Shown: positions 26,901 to 34,700 of the stretch, piece after piece
How positions within the stretch are numbered: position 1 is the first letter of the stretch
Layout: each line of letters begins with the position of its first letter
Assembly: GCA_945828295.1 (NCBI GenBank)
Contig: CALZQV010000008.1
Coordinates: 1-34,700 of the forward strand
Source: an uncultured Prevotellaceae bacterium
GTDB lineage: Bacteria > Bacteroidota > Bacteroidia > Bacteroidales > Bacteroidaceae
Reading direction: 5' to 3'
DNA length: 34,700 bases
Program-made: the position numbers and the translations under genes
The notes under the pieces: model-generated
The model's input: only the letters and a program-made list of their open reading frames with translations
The model's database searches: none
What the model was told of the DNA's origin: nothing

Positions 26901-26908
26901 TACTTTTG
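26901..26908 (+). promoter_or_regulatory. -7 box TACTTTTG for glyS
   Basis: Matches TAnnTTTG; 33 nt upstream of ATG 26942. Confidence 0.5.
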
Positions 26909-26941
26909 CACGGAAAAACAACGATTAAACATAAAATAACT

Positions 26942-28489
26942 ATGGCACAACAAGATGATGTTTTCAAAAAAATAGTTTCGCATTGCAAGGAATACGGCTT
27001 CGTGTTCCCATCAAGTGATATCTACGACGGACTGGGCGCAGTCTACGATTACGGGCAGAACGGCGTGGAGTTGAAGAACAACATCAAACAGTACTGGTGG
27101 CAGTCGATGGTGCTTCTGCACGAGAATATCGTGGGCATCGATGCAGCTATTTTTATGCACCCCACGACATGGAAGGCCAGCGGACACGTCGACGCCTTCA
27201 ATGACCCCCTCATCGACAACCGCGACTCGAAGAAGCGCTATCGCGCCGACGTGCTCATCGAGGACCAGTTGGCAAAGTACGACGATAAGATACAGAAAGA
27301 GCTGGAGAAAGCTCGCAAGCGCTTTGGCGATGCTTTCGACGAGGAGCAGTTCCGCGCGACCAACGCCCGGGTGCTGGAGCACCAGCAGAAGCGCGACGCC
27401 CTGCACGAGCGTTTTGCAAAGGCCATGAACGCCAACGACTTGGAAGAACTGCGACAGATTATCCTCGACGAGGAAATTGTGTGCCCCATTAGCGGAACGC
27501 GCAACTGGACCGAGGTGCGCCAGTTTAACCTGATGTTCAAGACCGAGGTTGGCTCGACGGCCGACGGCGCATCGACTATCTTCCTGCGCCCCGAGACGGC
27601 ACAGGGTATCTTCGTCAACTACCTCAACGTGCAGAAGACGGGCCGCATGAAGCTCCCCTTCGGTATCGCCCAGATAGGTAAAGCCTTCCGCAACGAAATC
27701 GTGGCGCGTCAGTTCATCTTCCGCATGCGTGAGTTCGAGCAGATGGAGATGCAGTTCTTCGTGAAGCCCGGCACCGAGCTGGAGTGGTTCTCGAAGTGGA
27801 AGCAGACGCGCATGGCATGGCACCAGGCGCTGGGCTTCGGCGCTGAGAACTATCGCTTCCACGACCACGACAAGCTGGCTCACTACGCCAACGCTGCAAC
27901 CGACATTGAGTTCCACATGCCGTTTGGCTTCAAGGAGGTGGAGGGCATACATTCGCGCACAAACTTCGACCTCACACAGCACGCCAAATACTCTGGTAAG
28001 AAGATTGAGTACTTCGACCCCGAGACCAACGAGAGCTATACGCCGTATGTCATCGAAACGTCAATCGGCGTCGACCGCATGTTCCTTAGCGTCATGTGTC
28101 ACAGCTACTGCGAGGAGCAGCTGCCCAACGGTGAAAGCCGCGTCGTGTTGAAGCTGCCCGCAGCTCTGGCTCCCGTGAAGCTGGCCGTGTTCCCCCTCAC
28201 AAAGAAGGACGGCATGCCCGAGAAGGCACAAGAGATTATCAAGGACCTGCGCTTCCATTTCAATTGCAAATACGAAGAGAAGGACCAGATAGGAAAACGC
28301 TACCGTCGCATGGATGCTATCGGTTGCCCCTACTGCGTCACCGTCGACCAGCAGACCATGGAGGACAATACCGTGACACTGCGCGACCGCGACACCATGG
28401 AGCAGCGCCGTGTGAACATCGCCGACCTGCGCGGTATCATCGAGGACAACGTGAGCATCACATCACTGCTTCGCCGCATCGACAACTAA
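26942..28489 (+). CDS. glyS: Glycyl-tRNA synthetase (homodimeric type)
   Basis: GLGAVYDYGQNGVELKNNIKQYWW, HPTTWKASGHVDAFNDPLIDNRDSKKRYRAD and RPETAQGIFVNY. Confidence 0.97.
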   Translation: MAQQDDVFKKIVSHCKEYGFVFPSSDIYDGLGAVYDYGQNGVELKNNIKQYWWQSMVLLHENIVGIDAAIFMHPTTWKASGHVDAFNDPLIDNRDSKKRYRADVLIEDQLAKYDDKIQKELEKARKRFGDAFDEEQFRATNARVLEHQQKRDALHERFAKAMNANDLEELRQIILDEEIVCPISGTRNWTEVRQFNLMFKTEVGSTADGASTIFLRPETAQGIFVNYLNVQKTGRMKLPFGIAQIGKAFRNEIVARQFIFRMREFEQMEMQFFVKPGTELEWFSKWKQTRMAWHQALGFGAENYRFHDHDKLAHYANAATDIEFHMPFGFKEVEGIHSRTNFDLTQHAKYSGKKIEYFDPETNESYTPYVIETSIGVDRMFLSVMCHSYCEEQLPNGESRVVLKLPAALAPVKLAVFPLTKKDGMPEKAQEIIKDLRFHFNCKYEEKDQIGKRYRRMDAIGCPYCVTVDQQTMEDNTVTLRDRDTMEQRRVNIADLRGIIEDNVSITSLLRRIDN

Positions 28490-28498
28490 TTAACGATA

Positions 28499-29179
28499 AT
28501 GAAACGCTTATTATTCGGAGTATCATCCCTGCTGTTGCTCTTCGTCGTAGCTTGTTCCGACGAAGAGGAGGCGTATGACCCCTACACCAACTGGAAGGCT
28601 CGCAACACGGCGTGGTTTGCCTCGGTTGCCGATTCGGCACGCACGGCCATTGCTGAGGCCAAGGCTCAGTACGGCGACTCGTGGGAACAGCATTGCGACT
28701 GGCGCATGTATAAGCGACTCGACCAGGCGCAGGACTACAATACGGGGCGGGTCGACGACAGCGTCTGCGTGAAGATTGCAGCGCCGAACACCGAGCCCGG
28801 CAACTATTCGCCGAAGTGGAATGACAGCATTCGCATCAGTTTCCGCGGCTGGATGATGCCCACGGTCTACCAGTTATATAACGACGAGAATGTGCTCGTC
28901 GACAGCCTGCGTCAGTTCGTCTTCACCGAAACCTATTCGGGACCGTTCAACCTGGAAACTGCCGTTCCTGTACTCAATGCCGTGTCGCCATTCGTCGTCG
29001 GATTCTACACTCCGCTTCAGTATATGGTTGAGGGCGACGACTGGTTGGTTTATGTTCCGGCCCGTCTGGCCTATGGCGAGAATAAACGCGACATGATTCC
29101 TGCCCACAGCACTCTCGTATGGCGCATCCACATGACGGCCGTCTATCCTTGCAATAGCGGCGTCCCCGACTGGAAGTAA
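28499..29179 (+). CDS. FKBP-type peptidyl-prolyl isomerase-like lipoprotein
   Basis: Lipobox VVACSDEEE; VEGDDWLVYVPARLAYGENKRDMIPAHSTLVWRIHM is an FKBP C-terminal-like core; follows glyS by 9 bp. Confidence 0.75.
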   Translation: MKRLLFGVSSLLLLFVVACSDEEEAYDPYTNWKARNTAWFASVADSARTAIAEAKAQYGDSWEQHCDWRMYKRLDQAQDYNTGRVDDSVCVKIAAPNTEPGNYSPKWNDSIRISFRGWMMPTVYQLYNDENVLVDSLRQFVFTETYSGPFNLETAVPVLNAVSPFVVGFYTPLQYMVEGDDWLVYVPARLAYGENKRDMIPAHSTLVWRIHMTAVYPCNSGVPDWK

Positions 29180-29196
29180 CGCGAAGTCAATATACA

Positions 29197-29232
29197 AGAA
29201 TCCCCCATCGGAACTGACCGATGGGGGATTCT
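29197..29232. terminator. Bidirectional intrinsic terminator-like hairpin
   Basis: AGAATCCCCCATCGG-aactga-CCGATGGGGGATTCT, perfect 15-bp stem between convergent transcription units. Confidence 0.85.
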
Positions 29233-29256
29233 CGTTTCTATGGTTTATTGACCCTG

Positions 29257-29724
<468 letters not shown>

Positions 29725-29755
29725 TTAAATCAATTTAGTTAGTAATGTTATTTAT

Positions 29756-31591
29756 TTAATTCTTGAATGGGTTATATGCCAAGCCTCCGCCTTCGTAACC
29801 TGAGTTCTTGAAGAACTCGACAAAGGTCAGACGCATGGGGTGGACGAAGGCGCCAAGTACGTTCATGAACATATTCAGCGCGTGGCCAAGGACAAAGATT
29901 ACCAGGAATACCAGCGGTCCCAGGATGGCATCGTCGGGCGCGAAGCCTTCTGCCAGGCTGTTGAACACCGAGGCTACGATACCTCCGGAAAGTCCGAGGG
30001 CAAAGAGACGGATGTAGGACAGCATGTCGCCCAGCATTCCCGTGGCCATGTTGTAGGCATCCCATAGTCCCAGGCCGATGTTCATGGGAAGACCCGTGAG
30101 GGGTTTCTTGTAGGCATCGGGGCTGTTGTAGCAGAACGCCACGGCCAGACCAGCGTAGGTCAGCCATTTCGCAATGTTGGAATACTGCGGCAGGAACATG
30201 CCGACGGCCACCGACAGCACGACTACCAACCAGGCCAGGGTGGAGAGGGAGTAGCGGAAACCAAACTGGATAATCTTGTTCCACGCGTGAAGGCACATGG
30301 CAAAGATAATCTGGATGAAGCCCAGGATAAGCGAGAGGTTGAACATCTGGCTATTGTTGAGAGCCACGGCTGATGCTATCTTGTCGAGCACAGGCACGTT
30401 AAGTTCGTAGAGGTTGAAACCGAAGAATGCGCCCGACAGGAAGCCGAACACGAAGGCCGAGAGGCCTAACGTCATCAACAGGTTGAGTGCGCTGCGTATG
30501 CTTTCGCCCATGTTCTTGATGAACGCCTTAGCAAGCAGCACAGCCAGCGCGATGAACAGACCATAGCCCGAATCGCCAAGGCACAGGCCAAAGAATATCG
30601 TATAGAACGGAGCAAAGAACGGGGTGAGGTCAAGCTCGTTATACTTTGGCAGCATGTACAGGTTGGTTATGATCTCAAACATCTTGAAGAAGCGGTTGTT
30701 CTTCAGACAGATGGGAATCTCGTCGTCTGGCGTTGGGTTGCTAATCTCGTACCAGGCCGAGTTGTCGCTGAATGCTTCTTCCAGTTCGGCCTGCTTTCTG
30801 GCGGGGAACCAGCCGTTAAGCACCATCAGGTAGTTGCCGGCCACGGTGTTGGTTCCTTCCTTCACAACGTCGAACTGCATCTTTGCGTTCAGTTCCTTGA
30901 GCTTGGCTTCCACACTGGCCAGTTGCGTTTGCGAGAGCGCGGTCAGGTTTTCCCTTTCAGCGCTCAGCTGTTGCATGAGCGATTCGTGGGATGCTTTCAG
31001 CTGGCTCTGTGCCGCTTCGGGCAGGTTCAGCCGGGTGGCAGGCAGAAGGGCGTCTTCATCCCCGTTGAGCGAGTATGCAACCAGCACGAAGTAGGTGTTC
31101 TTTCTTTCTTCGCTAACGGCCATTACGGGATACTGGTTCTCTATCTGCTTGCGGAAGACTTTGGTGGGGGCAACGTAGAATTGCAGTTCACAGCCTGCGG
31201 CATCCATGTGCTGTTTCACCTGGGCAGGGTCGAATTCGCCCCAAGGGGCCAGCTGTTTCAACTGGTCGGCTTGAGCTTTCTCTTCCTGAAGCAGTTTTGC
31301 GAAGTTCTCAAAGCGTGAGTTCAGTTCCTGCGCTTCGGCCATGCCTATCTCGCTGGTGGTTTCAGGCGTGTCGGCCTTCAGCTTTGCGGACTGCAACAGT
31401 TCCTTCATCTGCGATTGAAGCGTCGTGAGCTGCTTGATTTGCTCCACGTAGGCCGAGATGGCGGGCGACTGCTGTGGATTGACCTCGCTGGTCACCACGT
31501 GCATGACGCCTAAGTCTTGTAGCCGATGCAGGAAATCCTCGTATTCCCGGTGGTACACCAGGAAGGTGAGTTTCTTCATTTTCTCAATCAT
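29756..31591 (-). CDS. atpI: V-type ATP synthase subunit I
   Basis: MIEKMKKLTFLVYHREYEDFLHRLQDLGVMHV; C-terminal membrane domain with LGDSGYGLFIALAV and MLGDMLSYIRLFALGLSGGIVA. Confidence 0.94.
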   Translation of the reverse strand: MIEKMKKLTFLVYHREYEDFLHRLQDLGVMHVVTSEVNPQQSPAISAYVEQIKQLTTLQSQMKELLQSAKLKADTPETTSEIGMAEAQELNSRFENFAKLLQEEKAQADQLKQLAPWGEFDPAQVKQHMDAAGCELQFYVAPTKVFRKQIENQYPVMAVSEERKNTYFVLVAYSLNGDEDALLPATRLNLPEAAQSQLKASHESLMQQLSAERENLTALSQTQLASVEAKLKELNAKMQFDVVKEGTNTVAGNYLMVLNGWFPARKQAELEEAFSDNSAWYEISNPTPDDEIPICLKNNRFFKMFEIITNLYMLPKYNELDLTPFFAPFYTIFFGLCLGDSGYGLFIALAVLLAKAFIKNMGESIRSALNLLMTLGLSAFVFGFLSGAFFGFNLYELNVPVLDKIASAVALNNSQMFNLSLILGFIQIIFAMCLHAWNKIIQFGFRYSLSTLAWLVVVLSVAVGMFLPQYSNIAKWLTYAGLAVAFCYNSPDAYKKPLTGLPMNIGLGLWDAYNMATGMLGDMLSYIRLFALGLSGGIVASVFNSLAEGFAPDDAILGPLVFLVIFVLGHALNMFMNVLGAFVHPMRLTFVEFFKNSGYEGGGLAYNPFKN

Positions 31592-32214
31592 GCCACAACC
31601 TCCTTTCTTTCTTCTTCAGCGTTCTTGCGTTTTTCTTGCAGGGACTTCAGAATCTTCTGTGAAGACTTCGACAGGTTCTCCTCGTCTTCCATGAATCGCT
31701 TAATCTTGCGCACGGCCTCCTGGAAACCTGGAATCTGCACCTTCTCGAAGAGGTTCACCTTCTGGGTGGTCTTCTTGCGGGCATGTTCGAGCAGGTCGGT
31801 CTTTGCCAGGACGAATTCGCGCTCGACGGCGGTTTTTGCAAGACCCTGCAGCAGGTTGATGCCGTCGAAGTACCACTTGGGAGCGCTGAACAGTCCGAAG
31901 GGGCGCACGGCGAGCTTAATATTGGTGAGGACGGGGACGCGTACGCCCGCAATCTTCTTTGGCTCAATCTGCACGTCCTGCAGGCTCACGAGCGATGTGT
32001 CGAATTCGCCCCACAGGGCGTACATCCGTTCGTAGCCGGCAATCTGCTCTTTCAGCTTACGCTCAAGTTTCTCGGCCTCCTCCTTGCATTTCTTCACCTC
32101 GAGTCTGAGCGCCGTCTCCTTGCTCTTGATGATGGGCAGGGTGCGCTGGCGCATCTTGAGGTTCTTCTCAATCTGCTGGAGTGATGTCTTATTGTATTGA
32201 AACTTAATTGCCAT
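31588..32214 (-). CDS. atpD: V-type ATP synthase subunit D
   Basis: Coiled-coil 208 aa between B and I; 4-bp ATGA overlap with atpI. Confidence 0.92.
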   Translation of the reverse strand: MAIKFQYNKTSLQQIEKNLKMRQRTLPIIKSKETALRLEVKKCKEEAEKLERKLKEQIAGYERMYALWGEFDTSLVSLQDVQIEPKKIAGVRVPVLTNIKLAVRPFGLFSAPKWYFDGINLLQGLAKTAVEREFVLAKTDLLEHARKKTTQKVNLFEKVQIPGFQEAVRKIKRFMEDEENLSKSSQKILKSLQEKRKNAEEERKEVVA

Positions 32215-32217
32215 TTA

Positions 32218-33540
32218 TTATTTCCAGTAAACGTCGGTAAACTCTTTCTTGATGTTAACTTCCTCGAGCTTGAAGTACTTGCGGAACAGGCTCCAGGTTA
32301 CGTCGAGCATTTCCTCGGTGTTGAGGTTGACGTCGATGGCCAGCAACTTCGAGGCGTAGTCCTTGGCGAAGTCGAGGCAGCGGTTGTCGTAGTCGGTCAG
32401 GTCGAAACCGTTCTCCAGCTTTGTCTTGGCGTTGGCGGCGTCGGCATAGAGTCGGATGGCGGCGTTCATCACCTGCGAGTGGTCCTTGCGGGTCTTCTTT
32501 CCGGCCACGAGCTGCTTCAGACGCGACAGGGAGCGGAAGGGGTCGACAACGACCTTGCCGACATCGCTGTCGCGGCGCAGGTAGAGCTGGCCCTCGGTGA
32601 TGTATCCCGTGTTATCGGGTACGGCGTGTGTGATGTCGCCACCGGACAGCGTGGTCACGGCGATGATGGTGATGCTGCCGCCGCCTGCGCTCTCGGGGAA
32701 CTGCACGGCCTTCTCGTAAATCTTGGCCAGGTCGCTGTAGAGCGAACCGGGCATGGAGTCCTTCGAGGGGATCTGGTCCATGCGGTTCGACACGATGGAG
32801 AGTGAGTCGGCATAGGAGGTCATGTCGGTCAGCAGCACGAGCACGGTCTCGTGTTTCTCAACGGCGAAGTATTCGGCTGCCGTCAGTGCCATGTCGGGCA
32901 CGAGCAGACGCTCCACGGCGGGGTCCTCGGTGGTGTTGATGAACGAGATGATGCGGTCCAGCGCTCCGGCGTTGGAGAACGTGTTGCGGAAGAAGTAGTA
33001 GTCGTCGTTGGTCATACCCATGCCGCCCAGGATGATTTTGTCGGCCTTGGCGCGCATGGCCACCATGGCCATTACTTCATTGAAGGGCTGGTCGGGGTCG
33101 GCGAAGAAGGGAATCTTCTGGCCCGAGACGAGCGTGTTGTTAAGGTCGATACCTGCAATACCGGTGGCGATGAGTTCGCTGGGCTGCTTGCGGCGCACGG
33201 GGTTCACGCTGGGACCGCCGATTTCCACTTCTTTGCCCTCGATTTCCGGTCCGCCGTCGATGGGCTGGCCGTAGGCGTTGAAGAAGCGGCCGGCCAGTTG
33301 GTCGCTGACTTTCAGCGAAGGCGATTTGCCGAGGAAGGTTACTTCGGCGTTGGTGGGGATGCCGCCTGTGCCCTCGAATACCTGCAGGGTGACGTCGTCG
33401 CCCATGATCTTCACCACCTGTGCCAGGCGGCCGTTGATGGTGGCCAGTTCGTCGTAGCCCACGCCCTTAGCCTTCAGCGAGCAGGTGGCCTTTGTAATCT
33501 GGCTTATCTGTGTATATACTTTTTGAAATGCTGTTGCCAT
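32218..33540 (-). CDS. atpB: V-type ATP synthase subunit B
   Basis: AFQKVYTQISQITKATCSLKAKGVGYDELATI and VLVLLTDMTSYADSLSIVSNRMDQIPSKDSMPGSLYSDLAKIYEKAV. Confidence 0.96.
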   Translation of the reverse strand: MATAFQKVYTQISQITKATCSLKAKGVGYDELATINGRLAQVVKIMGDDVTLQVFEGTGGIPTNAEVTFLGKSPSLKVSDQLAGRFFNAYGQPIDGGPEIEGKEVEIGGPSVNPVRRKQPSELIATGIAGIDLNNTLVSGQKIPFFADPDQPFNEVMAMVAMRAKADKIILGGMGMTNDDYYFFRNTFSNAGALDRIISFINTTEDPAVERLLVPDMALTAAEYFAVEKHETVLVLLTDMTSYADSLSIVSNRMDQIPSKDSMPGSLYSDLAKIYEKAVQFPESAGGGSITIIAVTTLSGGDITHAVPDNTGYITEGQLYLRRDSDVGKVVVDPFRSLSRLKQLVAGKKTRKDHSQVMNAAIRLYADAANAKTKLENGFDLTDYDNRCLDFAKDYASKLLAIDVNLNTEEMLDVTWSLFRKYFKLEEVNIKKEFTDVYWK

Positions 33541-33552
33541 AGTATTCTCTTC

Positions 33553-34700
33553 TTATAACATTGCCTCGATTTGTTTGATGTAGTCGTAGTACTGCTCGCT
33601 CTTGTATTGTGAGTAGTTCATCTGCTTGCACAGGTTGATCATCTTCTTGAAGTAGTCGGTCACGTCCTGGAACGTGTCGAACTTGTGGTCTTCCTTGTCG
33701 CAGATGCGGGTCACGAGATTCAGGATTTCCTCTTGGCGTTCGAGCGGCGTCACGGCGTCGACCTCGTCGAATGCGTCTTGCTGCAGGATGACGTAGTCGA
33801 TGATTTCCGACTTCCAGAACGTCACGTGGTAGTCCACGGGTACTCCGTCGTCGCCCAGGATGTTGATTTGCTCTGCAATTTCCTTACCGCGCTGCATGCG
33901 GGTCTTCAGTGCGAGCACCTTGGGAATCCATTCGTCGTTGATGTGGCCTTTGATGTATTCGGCAAACTCGGGATATTCGAGGTATTTCGAGTATGAGTCG
34001 ATGGGGTTCACGGCCGGGTAGCGCTTCTTGTCGGCACGGTCCTGTTCCAGGGCGTAGAAGCAGCGGGCCACCTTCTTGGTGTTCTCCGTCACGGGCTCCT
34101 TCAGGTTACCGCCGGCGGGCGACACGGTGCCCAGGAAGGTCACGCTGCCCACTTCGCCGTTGCGCAGGAACACGTAGCCGGCGCGGCCGTAGAAGTTCGA
34201 GATGAGGGCACCGAGGTCCATGGGGAAGGCGTCGGGGCCAGGCAGTTCCTCCATGCGGTTCGACATCTCGCGCAGGGCCTGTGCCCAGCGGCTGGTGGAG
34301 TCGGCCATGAGCAGCACGCGCAGTCCCATCGAGCGATAGTACTCGGCCATGGTCATGGCGGTGTAGACTGATGCCTCACGGGCGGCCACGGGCATGTTCG
34401 AGGTGTTGGCGATGATGATGGTGCGCTCCATCAGTTTGCGGCCGGTGTGGGGGTCGACGAGTTCGGGGAACTCGGTGAAGATTTCCACGACCTCGTTGGC
34501 GCGCTCACCGCAGGCTGCGATAATCACGATGTCGGCTTCGGCCTGCTTCGATATGGCGTGCTGGAGCACGGTCTTACCCGTTCCGAAGGGGCCGGGGATG
34601 AAGCCCGTTCCGCCTTCTACGATGGGGTTGAAGGTGTCGATGGTGCGCACGCCCGTCTCCAGCAGTTTGAAGGGGCGGGGCTTCTGCTTGTAGTTGGTCA
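33553..34700 (-). CDS. atpA: V-type ATP synthase subunit A, partial (5' end beyond the window)
   Basis: PRPFKLLETGVRTIDTFNPIVEGGTGFIPGPFGTGKTVLQHAISK (Walker A). The frame stays open to the window edge, so the track's GTG start is internal. Confidence 0.96.
   Translation of the reverse strand, partial: TNYKQKPRPFKLLETGVRTIDTFNPIVEGGTGFIPGPFGTGKTVLQHAISKQAEADIVIIAACGERANEVVEIFTEFPELVDPHTGRKLMERTIIIANTSNMPVAAREASVYTAMTMAEYYRSMGLRVLLMADSTSRWAQALREMSNRMEELPGPDAFPMDLGALISNFYGRAGYVFLRNGEVGSVTFLGTVSPAGGNLKEPVTENTKKVARCFYALEQDRADKKRYPAVNPIDSYSKYLEYPEFAEYIKGHINDEWIPKVLALKTRMQRGKEIAEQINILGDDGVPVDYHVTFWKSEIIDYVILQQDAFDEVDAVTPLERQEEILNLVTRICDKEDHKFDTFQDVTDYFKKMINLCKQMNYSQYKSEQYYDYIKQIEAML

Noticed and set aside
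33553-34650. GTG start of subunit A at 34650 from the ORF track
   Set aside because: The frame is open to the window edge and encodes conserved PRPFKLLETGVRTID; the gene is truncated by the window, not N-terminally short.

Overview
Bacteroidales-type (Prevotella-like) chromosomal segment, judged from TAnnTTTG -7 boxes, a C-terminal sorting-like tail, DUF3316-like and V-type ATPase genes. No rRNA, tRNA, CRISPR array or transposase was seen. Main content, left to right: a large modular secreted protein (-); rsmA and a divergent UPF0104/LPG-synthase-like membrane protein sharing a symmetric, probably leaderless promoter pair; a 1286-aa protein (-) that appears to fuse two GT2-like regions, a GalT/HIT-like nucleotidyltransferase-like region (CFLC and HCHLQ motifs) and a SpoIID/LytB domain; a rhamnose-like operon (+) with kinase, AraA-superfamily isomerase, MFS porter, RhaD-like aldolase and RhaM-like mutarotase, followed 3 bp later by a Y-family DNA polymerase and then a 54-aa YolD-like ORF missing from the supplied track; parC, DUF3316-like and S41 peptidase genes (-); an M16 peptidase and a TonB receptor (-); glyS and an FKBP-like lipoprotein (+); and a V-type ATPase operon A-B-D-I-K (-), cut by the window edge in subunit A. 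Structure outside genes includes three unrelated intergenic arrays with the same 22-23 bp period, one containing a perfect 17-bp-stem hairpin, and two intergenic AATTNNN heptamer runs. The best candidates for something undescribed are the GT2/GalT-like/SpoIID fusion, the hybrid deoxysugar operon coupled to a translesion polymerase cassette, and the isoperiodic intergenic arrays. All family calls come from motif recognition by eye; no searches were run.
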